Source: Candidatus Chryseobacterium colombiense (GTDB taxonomy: Bacteria > Bacteroidota > Bacteroidia > Flavobacteriales > Weeksellaceae). Taken from it: 64,000 bases of DNA. A program made the position numbers and the translations under genes. Position 1 is the first letter of the stretch; the number at the start of each line of letters is the position of its first letter. The notes under the pieces are model-generated. The model ran no database searches. It was not told where the DNA came from and was given only the letters and a program-made list of their open reading frames with translations. This document shows positions 18,082-26,934 of this stretch, piece after piece. The stretch covers positions 3,230,001 through 3,294,000 of the forward strand of contig CP119310.1 of assembly GCA_029203185.1 (NCBI GenBank). Direction: 5' to 3'.

Positions 18082-18942
18082 CTATTTCACGGCTTTGAGA
18101 CTCAGATCCATATTGTGAGCAGAGTGAGTAAGGGCACCGGCAGAAATATAGGTTACCCCTGTAGAAGCAATTTCTTTCAGTTGGTCACGGGTGATTCCGC
18201 CTGAAGCTTCAGACTCGCAAGAGCCATTAATAAGCTGTACTGCCTGTTTCATCGTTGCAATATCCATATTGTCAAGCATGATTCTGTCAACTTTTGCATT
18301 GATGGCTTCCTGAACTTCCGCAAGGTTTCTGGTTTCAACTTCTATTTTCAGCTTCTTTTTATTTTTTTTGATATAATCTTTGGCCATTTTTACAGCATTC
18401 GTAATACTGCCATTATAATCAATATGGTTATCTTTTAGCATGATCATGTCGTAAAGACCATATCTATGATTGGTACCACCCCCAATAGCAACGGCCCATT
18501 TCTCACAGACCCTGAAGTTGGGAGTCGTTTTTCTTGTATCTAAAAGCTTAGTTTTAGTTCCTACTAATCGGGAATCCCAATCATGAGTCAGGGTGGCAAT
18601 TCCACTCATTCTTTGCATACAGTTCAGAACGAGTCTTTCCGTAGAGAGAATAGATTGGGCACTTCCTGTTACAATAAAAGCTACTTCACCTACTTTCACA
18701 GCATCACCATCTTTTACAAAAGTTTCAACTTTTAAGTTTTTGTCAAACGTTTTAAAAATAATTTCAGCCAATTCCACACCAGCCAAAATACAGTCTTGCT
18801 TTACCAAAAGCTTTGCACTTTGTTGCAGATCTTTTGGAATGGTTGAAAGGGTGGAGTGATCACCATCCTGAATGTCTTCTTCTAAAGCGTTTTTGATGAA
18901 TTGTTTTAAAACTTTATCTGTAACGTATGCTGGTCTTTTCAT
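18082..18942 (-). CDS. nadC: Nicotinate-nucleotide pyrophosphorylase (carboxylating)
   Basis: 286 residues from MKRPAYVTD. An in-frame start 51 bases upstream adds a non-homologous tail and is less likely. Motifs: DTRKTTPNFR and KWAVAIGGGTNHRYGLYDMIMLK in the quinolinate/PRPP site, EVETRNL, and EASGGI near residue 235. It converts quinolinate and PRPP to nicotinate mononucleotide with release of CO2 in de novo NAD synthesis. It lies downstream of nadB and an unknown membrane protein, probably in one operon; nadA is not in the window. Confidence 0.96.
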   Translation of the reverse strand: MKRPAYVTDKVLKQFIKNALEEDIQDGDHSTLSTIPKDLQQSAKLLVKQDCILAGVELAEIIFKTFDKNLKVETFVKDGDAVKVGEVAFIVTGSAQSILSTERLVLNCMQRMSGIATLTHDWDSRLVGTKTKLLDTRKTTPNFRVCEKWAVAIGGGTNHRYGLYDMIMLKDNHIDYNGSITNAVKMAKDYIKKNKKKLKIEVETRNLAEVQEAINAKVDRIMLDNMDIATMKQAVQLINGSCESEASGGITRDQLKEIASTGVTYISAGALTHSAHNMDLSLKAVK

Positions 18943-19025
18943 AGGGTCTATTTTAGTAATAATATGATGCTTTTGTTCCGAATAGTAGATCATGAATTAT
19001 AAAAAGTAAAATTACTTCATTTTCT

Positions 19026-19586
19026 TCAGCTTTTATTTTTTCGAATTCTATTTTTTATACGGATATTCTCTTGATTAGTTGCAGTAAATTCTATTACAGC
19101 TTTTCCGTCATCTCTTTTTGGGTCGGGCTGATAAAAAGTATATTTCCAATTGAAATCTTCAAAATAATATGCCTGACCGTGGAAAAAGAATTTGTCTTTT
19201 TCAAATTCCAGGATTGCATATTGGTGATTGGTAATATAATAAAAAGTTAAGGGCAGCTTATTGTCATTAATGATTTCATCCAGATCAAATTTATTTTTTC
19301 CGAAATAGTAGGGCTTTCCTAGCTGAATCATATTGCATAATAAATTTAAAGGAAGTGGATGTTTTGCTTTTAAAATAATAGTTTTTTTGAAATAATTAAA
19401 CAGATCTTTCTCAAAAAATATAGCTGCAAAAATAATTACTCCGCCCCAAATTTCTCCCCAATGATTTCTGTTTTCAAAACCGAAAAAAAGAAACAAAATG
19501 ATTGAAGAAATAACTATAATCAATGATATTCTTAAAATGTATAAGATCTTAACAATTGTCAAAATCCTAAGACTGAATATTTCCAT
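19026..19586 (-). CDS. Unknown membrane protein between nadB and nadC
   Basis: 186 residues. Two N-terminal hydrophobic helices (about 10-35 and 45-60) precede a soluble domain of about 125 residues, rich in aromatic and charged residues (YYFGKNKFDLDEIIND, FFFHGQAYYFEDFNWKYTFYQPD), ending in a basic tail. I recognise no family. It starts 20 bases after the nadB stop and is followed by nadC, so it is probably co-expressed with NAD synthesis genes. It may be unrelated to that pathway. Confidence 0.75.
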   Translation of the reverse strand: MEIFSLRILTIVKILYILRISLIIVISSIILFLFFGFENRNHWGEIWGGVIIFAAIFFEKDLFNYFKKTIILKAKHPLPLNLLCNMIQLGKPYYFGKNKFDLDEIINDNKLPLTFYYITNHQYAILEFEKDKFFFHGQAYYFEDFNWKYTFYQPDPKRDDGKAVIEFTATNQENIRIKNRIRKNKS

Positions 19587-19606
19587 GACTTCCGCTTTAC
19601 AATTCT

Positions 19607-21178
19607 TTAAGCCAAATCTTTATTATAAAAGGCTCCCTTATTTTCTTTCATTTCCATAGACTGTGTAATGATAAGATGGGCAACAGTGGTTAAATTTCTC
19701 AGTTCTGATAATTGCGGTGAAAGGATAGAGTAGTGGTAAATTTCATCTACTGCAGCTGCAATTTCCTGATGTTTTTGCAGAGCCATATTCAGACGGCGAT
19801 TGCTTCTTACAATACCGACCAGGTCACTCATCATTTCCTGAAGCTGTTTTCTTAAATATGAAATAATGACCATTTCATCCATGATCTTCATGCCTTCTTC
19901 ATTCCATTCCGGAACAGCTTTTAAATCATCGAAGTTAAAATTGTTTTCATGTAATAATTCAACGGTTTTCATAGCAGCACTGTGACCAAAAACTAATCCT
20001 TCCAGTAAAGAGTTTGAAGCTAATCTGTTGGCTCCGTGAAGTCCGGAATTAGTACATTCTCCGACAGCAAAAAGATTTCTGATGGAAGACTGCCCGTCCC
20101 TGTCTATCTCAATTCCTCCCATTAAGTAATGGCAAGCCGGAACCACAGGAATGAGTTGGGTAAAGGGATCAATTCCTTCATCTTTACATTTTTTATAAAT
20201 ATTTGGGAAATGTTCCAGGAATTTTTCATGATCCATTTCCTTGCAGTCCAGTCCTACATATTCGTCTCCGGTGATTTTCATTTCAGCATCAATAGCTCTG
20301 GCAACAATGTCTCTCGAAGCCAGTTCTTCACGCTCATCATATTTATGCATGAATTTTTCACCTCTTTTGGTTCTCAGTTTTGCTCCGTCTCCACGTACGG
20401 CTTCGGAAATTAGAAACAACATTCCGTCTATCTTGCTGTATAAGGCAGTAGGGTGAAACTGGTAGTACTGCATATTGGAAACTTTTCCTTTAGCTCTTGC
20501 TACAAAAGCGATTCCGTCTCCTGTTGCAATGGTAGGATTGGTTGTGTTTTTATAAACATGACCGGCTCCTCCTGTGGCAACTAATGTTATTTTTGAAGTG
20601 ATTTTTTTGATTTTTTTAGACTTCTCATCTAAGATGTAGGCTCCATAGCAATGAATGTCACCTTCGTTCAGTTCTTTTCCGGGAACGTGGTGCTGAGTGA
20701 TAATATCAATTACGTAATGATGATCAAGGATTTCTATGTTTTCACTCTTATTGGCAGTTTCCAGAAGAGCTCTTTCAATCTCAAAACCAGTGATGTCTTT
20801 ATGATGTACAATTCGATTTTCGGTGTGTCCTCCCTCTCTTCCTAAAGCAAACTTTCCGTTTTTCATATCGAAGTTAGCTCCCCATTCTACAATTTCATTA
20901 AATCTTTTTGGGGCTTCAGTCACTACCATTTCTACCACGTCACGTTTATTTTCACCATCTCCGGCTCGCATGGTGTCTTCGATATGTTTTTCGAAGTTGT
21001 CTTTTTGAAAGTCTGTAACTACAGCAAGACCTCCTTGTGCATATTTGGTATTGCTTTCATCTTCGTCAGATTTTGTTACGATGATTATTTTGGTGTCAGG
21101 AAACTGTTCAGAAACCTTTATGGCATAAGAAAGTCCCGAAATTCCGGAACCGATTACTAATACATCCGCTTTTATCAT
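19607..21178 (-). CDS. nadB: L-aspartate oxidase
   Basis: 523 residues. FAD-binding GSGISG (10-15), ATGGAGHVY near residue 205, substrate and flavin motifs HHKDITGFEIE, and the C-terminal flavin motif GECTNSGLHGANRLASNSLLEG near 375. The enzyme oxidises L-aspartate to iminoaspartate, the first step of de novo NAD synthesis, and resembles fumarate reductase flavoproteins. The start is ATG at 21178, 31 bases after the nitroreductase stop. It forms a likely operon with the nitroreductase, the unknown membrane protein and nadC. Confidence 0.96.
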   Translation of the reverse strand: MIKADVLVIGSGISGLSYAIKVSEQFPDTKIIIVTKSDEDESNTKYAQGGLAVVTDFQKDNFEKHIEDTMRAGDGENKRDVVEMVVTEAPKRFNEIVEWGANFDMKNGKFALGREGGHTENRIVHHKDITGFEIERALLETANKSENIEILDHHYVIDIITQHHVPGKELNEGDIHCYGAYILDEKSKKIKKITSKITLVATGGAGHVYKNTTNPTIATGDGIAFVARAKGKVSNMQYYQFHPTALYSKIDGMLFLISEAVRGDGAKLRTKRGEKFMHKYDEREELASRDIVARAIDAEMKITGDEYVGLDCKEMDHEKFLEHFPNIYKKCKDEGIDPFTQLIPVVPACHYLMGGIEIDRDGQSSIRNLFAVGECTNSGLHGANRLASNSLLEGLVFGHSAAMKTVELLHENNFNFDDLKAVPEWNEEGMKIMDEMVIISYLRKQLQEMMSDLVGIVRSNRRLNMALQKHQEIAAAVDEIYHYSILSPQLSELRNLTTVAHLIITQSMEMKENKGAFYNKDLA

Positions 21179-21209
21179 ATCCTTAGTTTAAGACTAATCG
21201 TCTAAATAA

Positions 21210-21836
21210 TTAAATAAATTTAAACAATTTTTCGTTTGGTTTTCTTACTTTTTTCATGTGCTGGAAATGGTCTTCTTCCGAACGGTAACCTAAAGCGAGG
21301 GTGACGGTTACTTTTTCGGTTTCAGGATTTACCTCTAAAATTTCTTCGATGAGTTCCTGACGAAAACCTTCCATAGGGCAGGTGTCTATATTTTCGATTG
21401 CAGCCGCGTACATTAAGTTTGCCAGTACGATATAAGACTGTTTTTCTGCCCAATTGAAAATTTCATCCTGTGTTTTTTGATTAATATGCTGGTTGATACT
21501 GTTTTTAAAAAGATCCAGTTTGTCCATCGGTGTTTCTCTTACTTTGGAGATGTGCCGGAAATATCCGTTGATATAACTGTCATCCACTATTTTTTTTGAA
21601 ATAATAACAATTAAGTGAGAGCAGGTGGAAATCTGAGATGGATTATAAAATGCCGGAATTAATTTTTGCTTCATTTCCTTACTTTCCACGACAAGGATTT
21701 CGTAAGGCTGAAGACCCAGAGAGCTTGCCGATAATTTTCCTGATTCAAGAATGTTGTGTAATGTTTCTTGAGGGATAATTTCGGAGTTAAATTTTTTCAC
21801 AGAATATCTTCTGCTTAAAGCCTCTAAATAATTCAT
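21210..21836 (-). CDS. NfsB-like nitroreductase family protein
   Basis: 208 residues. FMN-binding RRYSVKKF at 9-16, SSLGLQPYEILVVE near 40-53, and GFRQEL and LALGYRSEEDHF near the C-terminus, as in NfsB/dihydropteridine-reductase-like flavin enzymes that use NAD(P)H to reduce nitro compounds or quinones. It is the first gene of the nadB-nadC group and has its own leaderless-type promoter. Physiological substrate unknown. Confidence 0.9.
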   Translation of the reverse strand: MNYLEALSRRYSVKKFNSEIIPQETLHNILESGKLSASSLGLQPYEILVVESKEMKQKLIPAFYNPSQISTCSHLIVIISKKIVDDSYINGYFRHISKVRETPMDKLDLFKNSINQHINQKTQDEIFNWAEKQSYIVLANLMYAAAIENIDTCPMEGFRQELIEEILEVNPETEKVTVTLALGYRSEEDHFQHMKKVRKPNEKLFKFI

Positions 21837-21840
21837 CTTA

Positions 21841-21848
21841 CAAATTTA
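21841..21848 (-). promoter_or_regulatory. Promoter -7 box of the nitroreductase-nadB-nadC group
   Basis: TAAATTTG on the minus strand ends 4 bases before the ATG at 21836, suggesting a leaderless transcript. Confidence 0.6.
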
Positions 21849-21881
21849 ATAATTGAAGCCGAGAAAAAGGATTTTAATAAC

Positions 21882-21918
21882 AAAAAATAAGGATTACTTC
21901 CAATGAAATAATCCTTAT
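21882..21918 (-). terminator. Terminator of the first T9SS type B gene
   Basis: A 10-bp stem ATAAGGATTA / TAATCCTTAT (21887-21896 and 21909-21918), followed on the minus strand by TTTTT, 22 bases after the stop at 21940. Confidence 0.8.
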
Positions 21919-21939
21919 AAATTTTATAGGTAATGTTTG

Positions 21940-23931
21940 TTACTCTCTGTTTTTAACCAATATCCATCCGGAATATTTGAAAGGAGTACTCTTTTTATCA
22001 TTCTCATTCCATGTTACAGAATACCAGTAGCTTCCTGTAGGAACTTTTCTTCCGACAGTTGTTCCGTCCCATTTGTAGTTGTTGGATTTGTCTCCCTGAT
22101 GAATTTTTGTTCCATATCTGTCAAATACACTAAATACCAAGTTTTGCTTATTTGCCAGTGCGGAATAATCAATAACATCATTTACTCCGTCTCCGTTTGG
22201 TGTGATTACGTTAATTAAATTCGGAACAACAACGCCTATTACTATGGGTTCGCAATCATAGGCATCTTTTACATATACTGTATTATCTCCCCTTGGTACA
22301 TTTTTAAAAACATTAGAGTCTTGCCAGCTGATGTTATCCATAGAGTATTTGTAAGGAGCGGTTCCTCCAGTTACATATACTGTAACTGTATTGGTTGCGA
22401 TATCGATACTCGAAACTACAGGTTGTTCAGAAGGATATACTTTTACAGTTTGTGTAGTCCAGCATTGTCCTGTTTTTAGCTGTACCCAATAGGTGCCTAC
22501 TGTAACATCTGATATGGATTGTGTTGTCGCTCCGGTGCTCCATTTGTATCCGTCAAAGTTAGGACCAGCATCTAATGTTGTCTTATCTTCAAAACAAATA
22601 ATCTTGTCCTTCAAAACTGTTGAGTAAGTAGGAGGGAATACTTCCAGAGTGATTTTTGCAAGTGCAGAACATTCATAGTTGTTGGTTACTGTTACATATA
22701 CTACGCCATTCGGAGCGATATATTGGTCAGGATTTAGGATTTCATTTGTTCCATTCTGTGCGTCGGTTAATGAAGGGTAATATTTTTTAGTGGCTCCTGA
22801 TATAGTGGTTATTGGGGCTGTTGTAAGGTTGAAAAGTCCTGTTGCTGTGTTTTCCGGAAGGAAACAGGATCTTAGTGTAGCATCGGTCACACTTACGGTA
22901 GGTGCAACGTTTAAGGTTATTTTCGCGTCATTATTGTCACACAATACTGATGTAGGATCTTTAATAACTACAGAAATATTTGTACTAGCACTATATTGAA
23001 AATGAGTAGGATTGGCAATAGGAGTTCCGCTTCCCGTAACATAATAGGTGAAATTATAGTTGGCCGGAGTGGATGAGAACTGTGAATTAAACTGTGTCAA
23101 ATCAACAGTAGAAGTTCCTGTAGAATCCGGACAGATAAATTTTGTTATTGTAGTGGCCAATAATGGAATTTTATCCACATATACTTTTACGTTCTTAATA
23201 GAGTGTCTTTCTCTCGCTCCTCCTGTAGAAGCTGAAAATCCAAAATATCCAACCGTCATTGCAGCTGCGGTACCTGCCGGAGCAAAAGACTGGTTACAGA
23301 TAACTGTCCCGTCAAGCGTTATTTTTACAATCCAGTTGGCGGGAGCGGCTGGATCTACCTGGCCTGTTACCTCCACATGTTTGTAAGTGCTTCCTCTGAA
23401 ATTTTGGGTAGCATTCAGATCCGGGGAGTGAAATGAGCTTCCGGGTGTATTGAAGTATTCAACATTGTTGCTGTCTGTTGTGTTGGCAACCTGTCCGTAT
23501 GCTACGTGTACCTTGCTCATTTGAGCTGTGGTTGTATTGTTATAGGTGTCAAAACCAACAATGAAACCTACTGCATTTTGAGAAACTCCGAGCCCAGATC
23601 CTAGTATACTTGCAACTGGTGGATTGGCAAGATACCAAAATGCAATACCATCGCCGTTATAACTTTGAGGTGAATCCATTCTGAAATCAAACTCTACTCT
23701 CCATTTATCACAGTATTTTAAGTTGATAGGATCATTCAGCCTTATAGAGCCTGATTGGTCATTAAGATCGGGAGTAAGCTGAATGAAATCTGTATTTACC
23801 GTAGTTGGGGAGACCATGGTCCAACCCGTTGTATTTACAGGATTTCCTGCGAGTTGATACGTTTGTGCAGATGCTTTTGATGAAATTATTAAAAGAGAGA
23901 CTAAGTAGCCTAAAAGTAGAATTTTTTTCAT
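21940..23931 (-). CDS. T9SS type B sorting domain protein with L-type-lectin-like domain (1 module)
   Basis: 663 residues from MKKILLLGYL at 23931; the longer frame adds 27 residues without signal-peptide character. Signal peptide ends at ASAQ. Residues about 25-245 resemble an L-type lectin domain (VEFDFRMDS, NGDGIAFWYLANPP, VGFIVGFDTYNN). One KKYYPSLTDAQNGTNEI module of about 88 residues follows, then an SprB-like repeat (GGTAPYKYSMDNISWQDS), and a CHU_C/T9SS type B C-terminus with ITPNGDGVNDVIDYS and WILVKNRE. Expected to be exported and surface-bound, possibly gliding or adhesion related. It is a close paralogue of the next gene upstream. Confidence 0.92.
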   Translation of the reverse strand: MKKILLLGYLVSLLIISSKASAQTYQLAGNPVNTTGWTMVSPTTVNTDFIQLTPDLNDQSGSIRLNDPINLKYCDKWRVEFDFRMDSPQSYNGDGIAFWYLANPPVASILGSGLGVSQNAVGFIVGFDTYNNTTTAQMSKVHVAYGQVANTTDSNNVEYFNTPGSSFHSPDLNATQNFRGSTYKHVEVTGQVDPAAPANWIVKITLDGTVICNQSFAPAGTAAAMTVGYFGFSASTGGARERHSIKNVKVYVDKIPLLATTITKFICPDSTGTSTVDLTQFNSQFSSTPANYNFTYYVTGSGTPIANPTHFQYSASTNISVVIKDPTSVLCDNNDAKITLNVAPTVSVTDATLRSCFLPENTATGLFNLTTAPITTISGATKKYYPSLTDAQNGTNEILNPDQYIAPNGVVYVTVTNNYECSALAKITLEVFPPTYSTVLKDKIICFEDKTTLDAGPNFDGYKWSTGATTQSISDVTVGTYWVQLKTGQCWTTQTVKVYPSEQPVVSSIDIATNTVTVYVTGGTAPYKYSMDNISWQDSNVFKNVPRGDNTVYVKDAYDCEPIVIGVVVPNLINVITPNGDGVNDVIDYSALANKQNLVFSVFDRYGTKIHQGDKSNNYKWDGTTVGRKVPTGSYWYSVTWNENDKKSTPFKYSGWILVKNRE

Positions 23932-23983
23932 TTGTAAATACGATATATTGTTGGGGGAAATTTTAAATTGTTTTGAGAATAAA

Positions 23984-24010
23984 GGGAGGCGCTTGCATAT
24001 AAGCGCCCCC
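23984..24010 (-). terminator. Probable terminator between the two lectin-type paralogues
   Basis: GGCGCTT / AAGCGCC 7-bp stem (23988-23994, 24001-24007), the only GC-rich stretch of the gap. The T-run is weak, so part of the transcription may continue into the next paralogue. Confidence 0.55.
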
Positions 24011-24025
24011 AAAAATCCTAATTCA

Positions 24026-26278
24026 TTATTCTCTATTTTTCACCAATACCCATCCGCTGTACTTTGTTTGGGTATTGTTTTTATCATTTTCATTCCAAGA
24101 TATGGTGTACCAGTAAGTTCCTGTGGTTATCTTTTTACCACCTGAAGTTCCATCCCATTTGTAGTTTCTTGTTTTATCTGCTTCAAACTTTTTATTGCCA
24201 TATCTGTCATATACCACAAAACTTAAATTTTTCTTGTATGCTAAAGCGCTGTAATCGATGAAATCATTAATGTTATCTCCATTTGGAGTAATGGCATTGA
24301 TTAAATTAGGAACCGTTACTTGGATCTGGATAGGTTCACAATTGTAAAAATCTTTTACGAAAATTTTATTTTCTCCTCTTGGAAGCCCTGTAAATATATT
24401 AGAATCCTGCCATTTGATACCATCCAAAGAATATTGATAAGGAGCGGTACCTCCGTTCACATTTACTGTAATGGTATTGTTCTTAATATCTAAACTTGTA
24501 ATTACAGGATCTGCAGCAGCAATTACTCTTACAACTTGTTTTGTAATGCAATTTCCGGTTTTCAGTTTTACCCAGTAGATTCCTACAGGCACATTATGAA
24601 TAGACTGGGTCGTTTCTCCTGTGCTCCATTCATAAGTTGCAAATCCGGGACCTGCGTCCAATGTTGTTTTATCGTCAATGCATATTGTTTTGTCTTTCAA
24701 TACGGAAGATGTAACAGGAGCAATGACATTTAATTTTATTTTTTTAATAATATAGCAAGAATTAGTGCCTTTAATCCTTACATAGACTTCTCCATTTGAA
24801 GAGATGTAGTTGGTTGGATTTGGAATTGCATTGGTATCAGCTAAAGCATCAGTTGAAGTTATATAATATTTTTTTGTTATTCCTGCTTCTGTTGATACGT
24901 TGGCGGTGTCTAGATTAAATAAAGCTGCGGTAGGATTATCCTCAATGAAGCAAGACTGTATTGATGCATCAGTAGAAACGGGTAAAGGAAGGAAGCTTAA
25001 TGTAATTTCAGCATTTCCTGTACAACCCTGTGGAGTAGTAACTTTTACATATACTTTGCCCGGTGCAGAAACATAGGCGTTTGGGGTCGTGATTTCATTA
25101 ATACCCGCAGTTAAGTCTGCTAATGTTCTGTAATATTTTTTTACAACACCGGGTACAGTGGTTACGGGTGCGTTATTCAGGTTGAATGTAGCTGTAGCTG
25201 CATTGTTGTTGTTACACTCACTTATGGTGACGTTATTGGCTGTAAATGGAGATAGAGTAAGTTGTATTTTTCCATCAGGATTATCACATAAGATTGCAGA
25301 ATTATCTTTTACAATTACGTTTACGGTTGTATTGGCATTAAACTGAAAGTTGGTTGGGTTGGTAACCGTACTTCCGTTTGCAATATAAGTAAATGTATAA
25401 TTACTAGGTGTAGTTACAAACTGGCTATTGTACGATGTTAAATTTACAGTTGCGAAACCAGTACTAGGGTTTGGACAGAATGTATCTGTAACTGTGGTGT
25501 TATTCAGTGCAACTTTATCCATGTAAACTTTTACATTTTTAATAGAATGTCGGGATCTTGCGCCTCCTGTAGATGCAGAAAATCCAAAATATCCTACGGT
25601 CATCGCTGCAGCTGCGCCCGAAGGAGCAAAAGATTGATTACAGATCACTACCCCATCAAGCATTATCTTCACAATCCAGTTAGCGGGATTCGAAGGATCT
25701 ACCTGGCTGCTAACTTCCACATGTTTATACGTTGTCCCTTGAAACGGTTGAGTTGCATTAAGATCTGGTGAATGAAAAGAACTTCCGGGAGTATTAAAAA
25801 ATTCTACATTATTGGTATCGGTTGTGTTTTGTACCAGTCCATAGGCGACATGCACCTTGCTCATGCCCGAACTTCCTGTAGAATTGTTAAACGTGTCAAA
25901 ACCCACTATGAAACCCACTGCATTTTGAGAAACTCCGAGTCCTGATCCCAATACACTTGCAACAGGTGGGTTTGCTAAATACCAAAAAGCAATACCATCT
26001 CCGTTATAAGTTTGGTTTGAGTCCATTCTAAAGTCAAATTCTACCCTCCATTTGTCACAGTATTTTAAATTGATAGGATCATTGAGTCGGATAGAGCCTG
26101 ATTGATTGTTGGTGTCGGGAGTCAGCTGTACAAAATCTGTATTTACAACGGTAGGGGAGACCATTGTCCAACCAGTTGTATTTACCGGGTTTCCTGTCAG
26201 CTGATAAGTCTGGGAGAGGAGGTTCCCGGAAATACAAAATAAGATTATCGTTAAATAAGATAATAGAATTTTATTCAT
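24026..26278 (-). CDS. T9SS type B sorting domain protein with L-type-lectin-like domain (2 modules)
   Basis: 750 residues. Signal peptide ends near LLSQ (residue 23). The lectin-like part and C-terminus align nearly residue by residue with the paralogue at 21940-23931 (NGDGIAFWYLANPP, WQDSNIFTGLPRG, ITPNGDNINDFIDYS, WVLVKNRE). The middle has two KKYY...NEI/NAI modules (starting KKYYRTLADL and KKYYITSTDA) where the paralogue has one, which accounts for the 87-residue difference. The C-terminal CHU_C domain directs type IX secretion. The lectin fold suggests glycan binding, but the ligand is unknown. Confidence 0.92.
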   Translation of the reverse strand: MNKILLSYLTIILFCISGNLLSQTYQLTGNPVNTTGWTMVSPTVVNTDFVQLTPDTNNQSGSIRLNDPINLKYCDKWRVEFDFRMDSNQTYNGDGIAFWYLANPPVASVLGSGLGVSQNAVGFIVGFDTFNNSTGSSGMSKVHVAYGLVQNTTDTNNVEFFNTPGSSFHSPDLNATQPFQGTTYKHVEVSSQVDPSNPANWIVKIMLDGVVICNQSFAPSGAAAAMTVGYFGFSASTGGARSRHSIKNVKVYMDKVALNNTTVTDTFCPNPSTGFATVNLTSYNSQFVTTPSNYTFTYIANGSTVTNPTNFQFNANTTVNVIVKDNSAILCDNPDGKIQLTLSPFTANNVTISECNNNNAATATFNLNNAPVTTVPGVVKKYYRTLADLTAGINEITTPNAYVSAPGKVYVKVTTPQGCTGNAEITLSFLPLPVSTDASIQSCFIEDNPTAALFNLDTANVSTEAGITKKYYITSTDALADTNAIPNPTNYISSNGEVYVRIKGTNSCYIIKKIKLNVIAPVTSSVLKDKTICIDDKTTLDAGPGFATYEWSTGETTQSIHNVPVGIYWVKLKTGNCITKQVVRVIAAADPVITSLDIKNNTITVNVNGGTAPYQYSLDGIKWQDSNIFTGLPRGENKIFVKDFYNCEPIQIQVTVPNLINAITPNGDNINDFIDYSALAYKKNLSFVVYDRYGNKKFEADKTRNYKWDGTSGGKKITTGTYWYTISWNENDKNNTQTKYSGWVLVKNRE

Positions 26279-26438
26279 TTAAGAGGAGATTTAGTTAAAC
26301 GTGTAAATATATTAAATCTTGTTGATATAATGTATATTTTCTGTTAATCTTCTCTTAAATGCTATTTATTTATCAATAAATCATAAAAATGAGGGAGAAA
26401 AATAGACTTATTTTATTTGTAATCGTTTTAAATAAAAA

Positions 26439-26915
26439 TTAAAAAAGACTGTTGTTTTCGAGATTTTCAAAATAAGTGTCGATTTCAAGGGAGTTTGAAT
26501 TGGCAGCGGCAACAGCGAGCTTATCACACAGTTCGTTTTCAAAATGACCTGCATGGCCTTTTACCCAATGCATCTTAGGTTGATGGAGGTTGTAAAGTTC
26601 AACGAATCTCTTCCACAGATCCGGATTTTTTACGTTTTTCCAACCTCTTTTTATCCATCCCGATATCCAGTTTTGGTTCACTGCATCGGCTACATATTTG
26701 CTGTCGGTGTAAATATGGATGTCATTTTCGGGAGATTTTAATTTTTCAAGAGCGGTAATAACAGCTAAAAGTTCCATTCTGTTATTGGTTGTTTTTCTAA
26801 AACCCTTGGAAAATGTTTTCTGATATTTTTTTTCCGGAACACGCATAAGGATTCCATATCCTCCTTTTCCGGGATTTCCACTGCAAGCTCCGTCGGTATA
26901 TATTTCGATTCTCAA
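26439..26915 (-). CDS. rnhA: Ribonuclease HI, TTG start
   Basis: 158 residues. All catalytic residues are visible: Asp8 in YTDGACSGNPG, Glu48 in NNRMELL, Asp71 in YTDSKYV and Asp131 in ELCDKLA, with His124 in KGHAGHFEN. It degrades the RNA of RNA-DNA hybrids. The start is TTG at 26915: an in-frame TAA lies two codons upstream and there is no ATG before the catalytic core, and alignment to other RnhA proteins fits this start. dnaB lies 19 bases upstream on the same strand, so co-transcription is likely. Confidence 0.97.
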   Translation of the reverse strand: MRIEIYTDGACSGNPGKGGYGILMRVPEKKYQKTFSKGFRKTTNNRMELLAVITALEKLKSPENDIHIYTDSKYVADAVNQNWISGWIKRGWKNVKNPDLWKRFVELYNLHQPKMHWVKGHAGHFENELCDKLAVAAANSNSLEIDTYFENLENNSLF

Positions 26916-26934
26916 ATCTTATAATCTAAATCTT

